Positions 7,416 to 14,886 of a stretch of 18,155 nucleotides of DNA are shown one piece after another. A program made the position numbers and the translations under genes. This stretch comes from an uncultured Lachnospiraceae bacterium (GTDB lineage: Bacteria; Bacillota; Clostridia; Lachnospirales; Lachnospiraceae), in assembly GCA_910588815.1 (NCBI GenBank), contig CAJUQY010000050.1, positions 1-18,155 of the forward strand, in the 5' to 3' direction. The notes beneath the pieces are model-generated. The model saw nothing but the letters and a program-made list of their open reading frames with translations. It searched no databases and was not told the DNA's origin. Every line of letters starts with the position of its first letter. Position 1 is the first letter of the stretch.

Positions 7416-9821
7416 TCATTTCCTGTACAGAATCCGAATGGAATTCAGCACGCAGATCATAGCCACTCCCGTATCCGCAAACACTGCCGCCCACATAGAG
7501 GCAAACCCGCAGAGTCCGAGAATCATGACGGCCACCTTAACGATCAGGGCAAAAATCACATTCTGCCAGGAAATCCGTCTGGTCCGCCTAGCGATTCGGA
7601 CAGCCTGGGGGATTGCTTCCATAGCGGAGGTCATGAACACCACGTCCGCCGCTTCCAGGGCCGCATCCGCACCGCTCCCCATGGCAGCTCCCACGTCCGC
7701 GCCCGCAAGCACCGGCGCATCGTTGATCCCGTCCCCCACGTACATGACGGGCCCGTAAAGCTCCCTCAAACGACGAAGCTCGGACAGCTTTTCCTCCGGC
7801 AGAAGCTTCGCCCGCACCTCATCCAGTCCGATCTCTCCTGCCACCGCTTCTGCGCTCTCTTTCCTGTCACCGGTCAGCATAGCTGTCTTCACATTCAGCT
7901 TTTTTAAGCCTGCGAGAGCCGTTTTCGCATCCTTCTTGATGGTATCTGAGACCAGGATCTTCCCTGCATAGACACCGTCAACCGCGAGAAAAACCTCCGA
8001 ACTTGCCGCAAAGCCCTCCTGCTCCTCCACAAAAACCCCGAATCTGTCCAACAGCTTCCGATTGCCGCAGAGAACCTCCTTTCCCTTTAAAAAGGCACGG
8101 ATCCCGCATCCCGCGATCTCTTCCATATGTTCGGGCTCCAAAAAATCCACGCCTCTCTTCTGAGCTTCCTGGACAATACTTGCCGCAATGGGATGAGTCG
8201 AGTACCGCTCACAGCCTGCTCCAAGTCTGAGAAGCTCTGTCTCTCCCACTGTCCCGCTATTCGCCGGAATGAGCCTTTGGACGGCAAAATCGCCCTCTGT
8301 AATGGTTCCTGTTTTATCCATGACAACGGCCTTCACGGTACTCATCGCTTCGATGGAAAGACCTCCTTTAAAAAGGATTCCCTCCCTGGACCCTGCCCCG
8401 ATCCCGGAAAAAAACGCCAGCGGCACGCTGAGCACCAAGGCGCAGGGGCAGCTCATGACCAGAAAAGAAAGGGCCGTGTAAATCCAATAATCCCAGTCCC
8501 CTGTCATCAGAGAAGGAAGAAGAGCCGTCAAGCCGGCAACGATCACCACCACAGGCGTATAAATTTGGGCAAACCGGGTGATAAACCGGTCTATTTTCGG
8601 CTTACTGGCCGCCGCATTTTCCACAGATTCCAGAATCCTGGTGACCATGGATTCCTCCAGCACTTTTTCCACCCGTATCTTAAGCTGTCCGGAGGTATTG
8701 ACACAGCCGGAAGTAACCGCGTCCCCCTGTGCAAGACGGACCGGAACCGGTTCTCCGGTAATGGGAGACGTGTCGATCCGGCTCTCTCCCTCCACGATCA
8801 CACCGTCCAAAGGGATCCTGTCGCCGGGCCGCACAAGCAGGAGATCTCCTACCCTTACTTCCTCCGCCCCGATCACCTGAACCTCTCCGGCGCTTATCAC
8901 ATTCACCACCTCCGGCCGAAGATCCACGGCATCCATGATCTGACTCCTGCTCTTTGCCACCGCACGCTCTTCAAAAAACTCTCCGATCCGGTAAAAGAGC
9001 ATGACTCCCACCGCTTCCGGGTAATCTCCGATGGCAAAAGCCCCCAAAGTCGCAATGCTCATCAGAAAATTCTCGTCAAACACATGGCCCTTTGTCAGAT
9101 TCCGCAGAGCCGTCCACAGAATCTTCACTCCGAGAAGCAGATACGCCGCCACATGGATCGGAAGCGTCACCATCGCCGGAGAGACCGCGTGCTCCAGGAT
9201 CACGCCGGCAAGAAACAGCGCCGCACCGGCCAAAAGTGTGAGCATCGTTTTCGTCTCCCGCTTCCGCCCCGTCTGTGCTCCCTCCGCCTTCCCTTTCGGC
9301 TGCCGGCCGCTCTGATACACCACCCTCACATCCGGCTCGATGGAGGTGCAGATCTGCTCAATCTGAGGTATCAGTTTTTCCGGTTCCTCCGCCTCAAGCC
9401 GAAGCTGCTTTGTCGAATAGACGATCGTGGCAGAGATCACCCCCGGAAGCCCTGCAATTTTTTCCTCCATCTTGGATGCACAGTGGGCACATCCGAGATT
9501 TTCCAATATATAAATACGGCCCCGAAATCCATTAACCGGTTCCGCTGATCTCTGGCACACACGAGAATGTTCGCCTCCATGGCTATGATCGCAGCCGCAT
9601 GCCCCCTCTCCGTGATGATGCCCGTGGTCATGGCCGCAGCCGCATACCCCGGCTTCTTGATGATGATCATGCTCATGGCCGCAGCCGCATGCCCCCTCTC
9701 CGTGATGATGCCCGTGGTCATGGCCGCAGCCGCATGCCCCGGCTTCTTGATGATGATCATGCTCATGGCCGCAGCCGCAGTCCTCCGGCTGATGCTCCAA
9801 AATCCGTATGATGCGCCTCAT
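7416..9821 (-). CDS. P1B-type heavy-metal-transporting ATPase (Zn/Cd/Pb type) with His/Cys-rich N-terminus
   Basis: This 801-residue membrane pump moves heavy-metal ions out of the cell at the cost of ATP. Domains in order: a His/Cys-rich tail (residues 10-89) of tandem C-G-C-G-H units; one heavy-metal-associated domain with GCAHC (Cys111, Cys114); the membrane region; actuator domain with TSPITGEPVPV; the metal site S-C-P-C-A with Cys458 and Cys460; the phosphorylated D-K-T-G-T with Asp502; the nucleotide-binding HP motif in STHPIAASI; TGDRKESA; and GDGINDAP near residue 697. The CPC motif and overall similarity place it with CadA/ZntA-type exporters for zinc, cadmium and lead; cobalt or copper are less likely. 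AAAGGAGG six bases before the ATG fixes the start. It is monocistronic here. Regulation by a metal-sensing repressor is suggested by the palindrome at 9867-9894. Confidence 0.95.
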   Translation of the reverse strand: MRRIIRILEHQPEDCGCGHEHDHHQEAGACGCGHDHGHHHGEGACGCGHEHDHHQEAGVCGCGHDHGHHHGEGACGCDHSHGGEHSRVCQRSAEPVNGFRGRIYILENLGCAHCASKMEEKIAGLPGVISATIVYSTKQLRLEAEEPEKLIPQIEQICTSIEPDVRVVYQSGRQPKGKAEGAQTGRKRETKTMLTLLAGAALFLAGVILEHAVSPAMVTLPIHVAAYLLLGVKILWTALRNLTKGHVFDENFLMSIATLGAFAIGDYPEAVGVMLFYRIGEFFEERAVAKSRSQIMDAVDLRPEVVNVISAGEVQVIGAEEVRVGDLLLVRPGDRIPLDGVIVEGESRIDTSPITGEPVPVRLAQGDAVTSGCVNTSGQLKIRVEKVLEESMVTRILESVENAAASKPKIDRFITRFAQIYTPVVVIVAGLTALLPSLMTGDWDYWIYTALSFLVMSCPCALVLSVPLAFFSGIGAGSREGILFKGGLSIEAMSTVKAVVMDKTGTITEGDFAVQRLIPANSGTVGETELLRLGAGCERYSTHPIAASIVQEAQKRGVDFLEPEHMEEIAGCGIRAFLKGKEVLCGNRKLLDRFGVFVEEQEGFAASSEVFLAVDGVYAGKILVSDTIKKDAKTALAGLKKLNVKTAMLTGDRKESAEAVAGEIGLDEVRAKLLPEEKLSELRRLRELYGPVMYVGDGINDAPVLAGADVGAAMGSGADAALEAADVVFMTSAMEAIPQAVRIARRTRRISWQNVIFALIVKVAVMILGLCGFASMWAAVFADTGVAMICVLNSIRILYRK
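9591..9780 (-). repeat. 90-bp tandem repeat, two copies, coding for the His/Cys-rich tail
   Basis: Bases 9591-9680 and 9681-9770 are identical except A at 9646 versus G at 9736, and a partial third copy starts at 9771. Each unit encodes 30 residues, itself two related 15-residue halves of the kind C-G-C-G-H-x-H-x-H-H. The difference changes one Ala to Val. Near identity at synonymous sites indicates a very recent duplication. Confidence 0.92.
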
Positions 9822-9866
9822 AGCAATCCTCCTTTATCTCCAGGTCTGTCTGGCAAACCATAAAAC

Positions 9867-9894
9867 AGACATATGAACATATGCTCATGTGTCT
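9867..9894. promoter_or_regulatory. Putative ArsR/SmtB-type operator of the metal ATPase
   Basis: AGACATATGA (9867-9876) and TCATGTGTCT (9885-9894) match as an inverted repeat at 9 of 10 positions around a CATATG centre. The TGAaCATATGcTCA core is the form of ArsR/SmtB-family metal-sensor operators (TGAAC...TTCA type). It lies immediately downstream of the likely -10 element, where a repressor would block transcription. No such repressor gene is in the window. Confidence 0.55.
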
Positions 9895-9924
9895 ATTTCA
9901 ATCACGGACATCAAGGATTGTCAA
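9895..9924 (-). promoter_or_regulatory. Putative promoter of the metal ATPase
   Basis: A perfect TTGACA (9919-9924 on the minus strand) is followed after 18 bases by TGAAAT (9895-9900), a weak -10. The poor -10, slightly long spacer and a CAATC/GATTG inverted repeat inside it are compatible with a regulated promoter. No better -10 is seen. Confidence 0.45.
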
Positions 9925-9960
9925 GTTTTTTTTACCTGATGGGAAAGCCTGGTACAAAAT

Positions 9961-9970
9961 TGACCGGTCA
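9961..9970. repeat. 10-bp perfect palindrome between ATPase promoter and recombinase operon
   Basis: TGACCGGTCA reads the same on both strands. It lies just beyond the end of the charged reading frame at 9976-10078 and is followed on the minus strand by ATTTTG. It may be a protein-binding site or a very weak terminator; nothing decides between these. Confidence 0.3.
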
Positions 9971-9975
9971 GTTGC

Positions 9976-10078
9976 TTATTTCCTTCTTCTTCCCCCTTCC
10001 CTTTTCTTTTCCTGCTTCTGTCTCTCCTGTTCTTTGCGCGCTTCGTCGCATTCCTCATCTTCTTCTGTCAAGCAGGGA
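9976..10078 (-). pseudogene. Short charged C-terminal-like fragment, possible truncated gene
   Basis: Between the third recombinase and the metal ATPase, the minus strand has an open stretch reading SPCLTEEDEECDEARKEQ, then ERQKQEKKREGGRRRK and TAA at 9976-9978. The acidic-then-basic run looks like the tail of a protein, and it has no ATG and no ribosome binding site. A TGA closes the frame about nine bases upstream of the first residues shown. One explanation is that it is the end of a host gene cut by insertion of the recombinase element. It could equally be a chance frame in purine-rich DNA. No family is recognised. Confidence 0.25.
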
Positions 10079-10093
10079 CTAAAAAGATTTCAT

Positions 10094-11698
10094 TTATGTG
10101 GAGACGGTGGTGTGGAGATTTGCGTCATATCCTCCGAACTTCCAGACAATCTCAATTCTGTTCGCCGGATAGACAATGACTTTTTCTATCAGCTTTTCTT
10201 TCATATCTTCCGTCAATTCTTCCTCCTCCAGAAATGCCATAGCCTGATCAGCTTTCCTTTCGGAGCCTTCCTGTCTGGTTTCCGCCCCCTGGAGCTGCCG
10301 AAGAGCTGTAACTTCCTCTTCCATTCTCTCCATATCGGCATCATACTGTTTTTTCTCATTCAGGAAAAGCTCTCTTTCCAGTTGTCCGTCAGCATATTTA
10401 TCATACAATGCAATCCAGCTTTTTTGCGCTGCCTCAATTGAGCGCATTGCGGCATGGATTCTGTCACTGACAGATAAGGGAGAATTTCTCTTTATGGCCT
10501 GCCTTGACAGCTTATTACGTTCAAGAAATATCTTGGCTTCTTTTTTGACAGAAACGAGCACTGCCATATCCGCATTTTGCTTATTGATCTCAATGTCCCT
10601 GCAATCGGTATCCGTCTTAAATAACCTCTGCCTGCAAAAAACGGTTCCACAATGGGCATTATACAGCGCTCTGCCACAGCAGCCGCAGTAATAAATATTT
10701 TTCTTTTTTCTGCTTTTTGCCGTTTTCTGCTGCTTCAGGGAAGACACGGCTCTGATGTACTGCGGATAAGTGACGATAGGCTCATGAACGTTTTCGACCC
10801 TTACCCATTCCTCTTTGGGACGCCTTACCCGTTTTCCACAGGCGGAATCCATCCTTGTTTTTAGCTGTACCATTGTCCCGGTATATCTTTCATCCTGTAT
10901 GATAACTTCTATCGTACCCGCTGTCCAATAACACAGTTTTTCCCTATTGTTCCACTGCCTTGTATCCCCTCTGGAACGGTATAGTTCCGACGGGCAGGGT
11001 ATGCCCCTGTCATTCAGCGCCTTTGCAATCAGCGTCGTTCCGGTTCCCGCCAGCTTCATAGCAAAAATCTCTTTTACGACCGCCGCCTCTTCCGTTTCTA
11101 TGACCAGCCTGTGCTTATCTTCCTCTGACTTTCGGTAACCGTACAGGGCACAGCTTGAACGATACTTCCCCTGCTCCGCCATGCGCCGCCATGCGATCCG
11201 ATATTTCTTTGACATCTCCCTGCTGTAATAATCATAGATCAGGTTTTTGAACGCCACATCCAGGCCCCCGGTTGTACCATCTGCAAGCTCGGCACTATCG
11301 TAATGATCGTTTACGGAAATAAACCGTACTCCCATAAAAGGGAACATCTGCTCCAAATAATTTCCCAGTTCCACATAATCCCTGCCGAACCTTGAGAAAT
11401 CCTTCACAATGATACAGTTAATCTTCCCCTTTTTGGCAAGCTCGATCATTTCCGTGAACTGTGGTCTATCGTCGAAGCGTGTGCCGGAAAAACCATCGTC
11501 ACATTTCTCAATGATCTTGCAGCCGTCAAATTCTGTCCTGCTTTTGATGTAATCGCAGAGCAATGCCCTCTGGGTCGTGATACTCCCGCTTTCCTTTTTA
11601 GAAAGATTCCCAGGCACATCACCATCTTCCATGGAGAGACGGATATAGAGGCAGATTACATATTCTTTTTTTGCCATCAGACTGCCTGCTGCATACAT
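10094..11698 (-). CDS. Large serine recombinase, third of three
   Basis: This 534-residue enzyme cuts and rejoins DNA at attachment sites through a serine-DNA intermediate. The resolvase domain has YIRLSMEDGD with catalytic Ser22, DGFSGTRFDDRPQF, and VKDFSRFGRD with the active-site arginines. It continues into the recombinase domain (about 170-290), a zinc ribbon (about 335-375; CGCCGRA ... FCRQR ... DC) and a coiled-coil tail typical of integrases of Clostridial mobile elements. The start chosen is ATG 11696-11698, because AAGGAG lies at 11704-11709, five bases away. An upstream in-frame ATG at 11719 has no such site. The gap to the preceding recombinase is 42 bases. One extra Asp in FDDRP distinguishes it from its two neighbours. 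All catalytic residues look intact. Confidence 0.93.
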   Translation of the reverse strand: MYAAGSLMAKKEYVICLYIRLSMEDGDVPGNLSKKESGSITTQRALLCDYIKSRTEFDGCKIIEKCDDGFSGTRFDDRPQFTEMIELAKKGKINCIIVKDFSRFGRDYVELGNYLEQMFPFMGVRFISVNDHYDSAELADGTTGGLDVAFKNLIYDYYSREMSKKYRIAWRRMAEQGKYRSSCALYGYRKSEEDKHRLVIETEEAAVVKEIFAMKLAGTGTTLIAKALNDRGIPCPSELYRSRGDTRQWNNREKLCYWTAGTIEVIIQDERYTGTMVQLKTRMDSACGKRVRRPKEEWVRVENVHEPIVTYPQYIRAVSSLKQQKTAKSRKKKNIYYCGCCGRALYNAHCGTVFCRQRLFKTDTDCRDIEINKQNADMAVLVSVKKEAKIFLERNKLSRQAIKRNSPLSVSDRIHAAMRSIEAAQKSWIALYDKYADGQLERELFLNEKKQYDADMERMEEEVTALRQLQGAETRQEGSERKADQAMAFLEEEELTEDMKEKLIEKVIVYPANRIEIVWKFGGYDANLHTTVST

Positions 11699-11703
11699 GT
11701 GAT

Positions 11704-11709
11704 CTCCTT
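11704..11709 (-). promoter_or_regulatory. Ribosome binding site deciding the third recombinase start
   Basis: AAGGAG on the minus strand, five bases before ATG 11696-11698. It overlaps the first codons of the longer alternative frame starting at 11719, making that start unlikely. Confidence 0.65.
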
Positions 11710-11740
11710 CTTTCTGCATTTTGCCAGTTCCACCAATTAA

Positions 11741-12727
11741 TCATTTTCCATTCCCTATAAGTTCCTGAACTTTGTTAAAAAGTTCCCGGCTCACGATCGG
11801 CTCATGGGTTCCCGCCACATAAATACGTTCCGATTTCTGCAGCGTGTGCCTCTGCATACCCTTGTACATAACCCCTTTCTGTATTCCCTGCTCCATATCG
11901 CCAACATAGACCGGATTAACAATCATAACAGTGATCGTTCCGGCTCTCCAAAGGCTGTTGGCATACCGTCCGTTTTTCGTCAGTCCTTTTTCATATTTAT
12001 AACGCATCGGGGACGCAATTCCTTCTTCATTTAACATACGCGCAATACTGGCATTTCCAATCCCCTGTGCCTTGCACTTAAAAATCCTCTTCACAATGTG
12101 GCTCACTTCCCGGTCAACAATGAGTTGGTTCTTATCCTTCGGACTTTTTTTATATCCATATGCCGCCAGACTCCCTATAAACTTTCCCTGCCGCTGTTTG
12201 ACCTCAAGGGCAATGGAAATCTTCTTTGACAGATCTTTCGCATATGCCTCATTGATCAAATTTTTTAACGGCACGATCAGCCCGCCATCCGTTACGCCCG
12301 CATTCATACTGTCGTAACCGTCCGTGACTGCAATGAAGCGTATCCCAAAGAACGGGAATATCTTTTCCAGGTAATCCCCGGCCTCCAGATAGTTCCTTCC
12401 GAATCTGGAAAGATCTTTTACTACAATACAGTCAATCTCCCCTGCCCTCATGTCTGCAACCATCCTCATAAACTCCGGCCTGTCAAATCGAGTGCCTGAC
12501 ACACCGTTGTCTATGTATTCTGCCGTCAGCCTGAGATAAGGCTTGTCCTCCACATAACTTCTCACCAGGGATAACTGGTTCTCAATGGTGTCACAATCCG
12601 TTTTTCCGCTGTCCTCCACGGACAGCCTTGCATAGACCGCCGTCCGGTACAATTTCAACTCCGTTTTTTCCTGCGTCGGTGCTTCCGTAATGCCTAATGC
12701 GGAAGGCTTTCTGCTCTTCCTGGCCAT
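11741..12727 (-). CDS. Short serine recombinase, second of three, without zinc ribbon
   Basis: At 328 residues this protein has the catalytic resolvase domain and the recombinase domain but ends right after them, at the point where its neighbours begin the zinc ribbon and coiled coil. The active site is complete: YARLSVED with Ser36, DNGVSGTRFDRPEF, and VKDLSRFGRNYLEAGDYLE. Its ATG abuts the TAA of the first recombinase, and its GGAGG site lies inside that gene, so translation is coupled. The stop at 11741 is followed by a normal start for the next gene. There is no coding remnant of a zinc ribbon after the stop, which argues for a natural short form, not a recent truncation. It may act as a partner of the longer enzymes; that is inference. 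Confidence 0.93.
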   Translation of the reverse strand: MARKSRKPSALGITEAPTQEKTELKLYRTAVYARLSVEDSGKTDCDTIENQLSLVRSYVEDKPYLRLTAEYIDNGVSGTRFDRPEFMRMVADMRAGEIDCIVVKDLSRFGRNYLEAGDYLEKIFPFFGIRFIAVTDGYDSMNAGVTDGGLIVPLKNLINEAYAKDLSKKISIALEVKQRQGKFIGSLAAYGYKKSPKDKNQLIVDREVSHIVKRIFKCKAQGIGNASIARMLNEEGIASPMRYKYEKGLTKNGRYANSLWRAGTITVMIVNPVYVGDMEQGIQKGVMYKGMQRHTLQKSERIYVAGTHEPIVSRELFNKVQELIGNGK

Positions 12728-14398
12728 TTATACCGCCTCCTTTTCATCAGACTTCCCGTATACGGCCGCATATTCCCTGCACTCTGCAAATCCATCCGCA
12801 AAGTTGTACGTGACCTCTATTCTGTCAACAGTGTAGACAAGAATGCGTTTTATCATCACCGCCGCCGCATTGCGGTCTAAAGATCTGATATTCCGGTACT
12901 GTTTAAACTTTCTGATCCAGTCGTGCATGTCAGTCTTCTTCTCCAGTATCATCTCCTTTTCCCGCTCATAGGAGGTGACTGTCCCTTCCGCCTCCCCGAT
13001 CCGGCGGTCATATTCTTCCTTTATCTGTAAATATTCTTTTCGGGAAAGGATGCCGTCCTTGAAATCCTCATATAAGCTCCGCTTTCTTTTCTCTGCCTTT
13101 TCCAGTTCCGTGCGTTTTCTTGCGATACGCTCCTCGATCTTTGCCACGTCTGCCTTTAATTCCGGCGCTTTTTCAATGGCCTGCATTGCTGCCTCCAGGG
13201 TAAGGACCTGCTCGATCTGTGTCTGCAACAGACGAAGAACGGAATCCGTCAATGCGCTTTCCGCTATCCGGTGCGGGGAACACACAGTCTTATCTTTTTT
13301 GTTGCCGGCGCAGACATAATACACGTATTTCTTTCCGCCCGCCGGAACCGTCTTTCTCACCATCGTCTCCCCGCAGTCTCCGCAGTAAAGCAGTCCCGCC
13401 AGCGGAAACAACACATCCCGGTTCGGGGCGATCCTGGTATCCTGCTTTAAAAGCTCCTGTACCAGATCGAAATCATTTTTCGGGATGATCAGCTCGTGGG
13501 CATTTCTTACCTTTACCCACTCCGCTTCCGGCTTCATCACCCTCGTCTTGATCTTATAATTCGGTGTCGTCTGCTTCCCCTGCGCAAGCACTCCGGCATA
13601 GATCTCATTCTTGAGGATCCTGAGCACCGCAGTGCAGCTCCATTTCGCCTGTACCCCTTTTTTGAACGTTGTCTCTAAATGTATGCCGATGCTCTTTTTG
13701 TACTCCATCGGGGAAAGGATCCCGTCTTTGTTCAGCCGGTCTGCGATCGTCTGCTGGCTCATCCCGCGCAGTTTCATTGCGAAAATATCTCTCACGACAC
13801 CCGCCGCATATTCGTCAATGACAAGCCGGTTCTTATTCTTTTTGTCCTTGAGGTAGCCATACACGACAAATGCGCCGATGTACTCCCCCTTTTTCCGCTT
13901 CATCTCCAGGTGGCTCCGGATCTTAACGGATATGTCCCGGCAATATGCGTCGTTTATGAGATTTTTGAACGGGACCACCATGTCGCCGCCGTAACCGCCT
14001 GCCGCAGTCACACTGTCGTAATCGTCCGTCACGGCGATAAAGCGCACGCCAAGCATCGGGAAGATCTTTTCGATATACCGCCCCGCTTCAATATAGTTCC
14101 TTCCGAAACGGGACAAGTCTTTTACAACGACACAGTTGATCAGGCCCTGTCTGATATCCTCCAGCATTCGCTGGAAATCCGGACGGTCAAAATTGACGCC
14201 GCTATACCCGTCGTCCGCATACACAGAATGAACTTCAATTTCAGTGTGGGATTTCAGAAAGTCCAGGATCAGAGCTTTCTGATTGGAAATGCTGTCGCTC
14301 ACGAGCCCGCTGCCTGCCGGGACATCGCCATCCTCCCTTGACAGCCGAAGATAGATGGCTGCCTGATACGTTTTAGGATCTCCGTCTTTTTTCCACAC
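12728..14398 (-). CDS. Large serine recombinase, first of three
   Basis: This 556-residue serine recombinase is the first of the trio to be translated. The resolvase domain has YLRLSREDGD with Ser20, DDGYSGVNFDRPDF, and VKDLSRFGRNYIEAGRYIE. The recombinase domain follows, then a zinc ribbon near residue 338 (YCGDCGE ... YYVCAGN ... C) and a long charged coiled coil (about 405-500). The start is GTG at 14396-14398, directly after an in-frame TAA. The nearest GGAG is about 13 bases away, so initiation looks weak; the neighbouring genes have much better sites. Its stop abuts the next gene. It shares long near-identical stretches with the second recombinase (RFGRNY-EAG-Y-EKIFP; RFIAVTD-YDS), so the two are close paralogues. 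Confidence 0.93.
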   Translation of the reverse strand: MWKKDGDPKTYQAAIYLRLSREDGDVPAGSGLVSDSISNQKALILDFLKSHTEIEVHSVYADDGYSGVNFDRPDFQRMLEDIRQGLINCVVVKDLSRFGRNYIEAGRYIEKIFPMLGVRFIAVTDDYDSVTAAGGYGGDMVVPFKNLINDAYCRDISVKIRSHLEMKRKKGEYIGAFVVYGYLKDKKNKNRLVIDEYAAGVVRDIFAMKLRGMSQQTIADRLNKDGILSPMEYKKSIGIHLETTFKKGVQAKWSCTAVLRILKNEIYAGVLAQGKQTTPNYKIKTRVMKPEAEWVKVRNAHELIIPKNDFDLVQELLKQDTRIAPNRDVLFPLAGLLYCGDCGETMVRKTVPAGGKKYVYYVCAGNKKDKTVCSPHRIAESALTDSVLRLLQTQIEQVLTLEAAMQAIEKAPELKADVAKIEERIARKRTELEKAEKRKRSLYEDFKDGILSRKEYLQIKEEYDRRIGEAEGTVTSYEREKEMILEKKTDMHDWIRKFKQYRNIRSLDRNAAAVMIKRILVYTVDRIEVTYNFADGFAECREYAAVYGKSDEKEAV

Positions 14399-14430
14399 TT
14401 ATTTTCATTTTCTCCAATCTTTCCCATTTT

Positions 14431-14688
14431 TTATAAGGACATCAAAAGTTCCTCGAACCGCTCATTCAGAGAAACTCCATTCTCCGTATAGCTTCCCTTG
14501 ACAATGATGTTTCCCACACGGAAGCAGTACGGATTCTTCACCTGCCGGATAAATTCTTCCCGCCTTTCCTGCCGGGAAAGTCCCTCCGCGATCTTGATCT
14601 CCCGGATGTCCACAAGCTCCTCCGGTTTTACGGTCCGCACATCCACCGCTTTCATCGCCTCCAGCTCTTCTTCTGAGATTTGAAGCAT
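14431..14688 (-). CDS. Small DUF6870-like protein at head of the recombinase operon
   Basis: The 85-residue soluble protein begins MLQISEEELEAMKAVDVRTV and contains the phrases LVDIREIKI, LSRQERREEFIRQVKNPYCF and VGNIIVKGSYTENGVSL. This order, especially 'VD-R-VKPEELVDI', 'KNPYC' and 'V-V---F/Y---G-SL--R', fits the uncharacterised DUF6870 family found in Clostridial mobile elements; the identification is from memory. AAAGGAG seven bases upstream supports the start. It lies 32 bases before the first recombinase on the same strand and is probably its operon leader. It has no membrane segment, no signal peptide and no DNA-binding motif that I can see. It might assist or regulate the recombinases; that is a guess from context. 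Confidence 0.82.
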   Translation of the reverse strand: MLQISEEELEAMKAVDVRTVKPEELVDIREIKIAEGLSRQERREEFIRQVKNPYCFRVGNIIVKGSYTENGVSLNERFEELLMSL

Positions 14689-14750
14689 GTTCTATCTCCT
14701 TTCCTCACCATACACTACTATATTTATTCTTTCCTTGGATTGTCCTATGA

Positions 14751-14767
14751 CATACGGCTTCCGTATG
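14751..14767. promoter_or_regulatory. Perfect 7-bp hairpin upstream of the recombinase operon
   Basis: CATACGG (14751-14757) and CCGTATG (14761-14767) flank a CTT loop, about 60 bases upstream of the DUF6870-like start. A second pair, GTAGGG near 14772 and CCCTAC near 14792, lies next to it. They may be operators or part of an attachment site; no T-run follows. Confidence 0.35.
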
Positions 14768-14841
14768 ATCGAGTAGGGAAGGAGCATCCGCCCCTACCCG
14801 CCGCTCCTGCGGCATATTCCTCTGTGCGGGCTTGCGCATAA

Positions 14842-14863
14842 CAAAACCGGGCATATGCCCGGT
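14842..14863 (-). terminator. Intrinsic terminator of the lipoprotein operon
   Basis: ACCGGGCATATGCCCGGT (14846-14863) is a perfect 18-base palindrome. On the minus strand it is followed by TTTGTT. It lies 24-41 bases past the stop of the propeller-like lipoprotein gene, so it closes that operon and insulates the recombinase operon. Confidence 0.82.
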
Positions 14864-14886
14864 CTGAAAGGAGTTTTCTTCTTTTG

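Noticed and set aside
8127..9548. Long plus-strand open frame opposite the metal ATPase (473 codons)
   Set aside because: Shadow frame rich in Arg, His and Pro, no ribosome binding site or recognisable domain.
9591..9780. Tandem repeat considered as a CRISPR array
   Set aside because: Units are directly contiguous without unique spacers and lie in frame inside the ATPase coding sequence.
14705..14839. Minus-strand 44-codon frame starting MRKPAQRNMPQERRVGADAP
   Set aside because: No ribosome binding site, it begins in the tail of the palindromic terminator and spans hairpins; it resembles intergenic repeat-derived hypothetical frames more than a gene.
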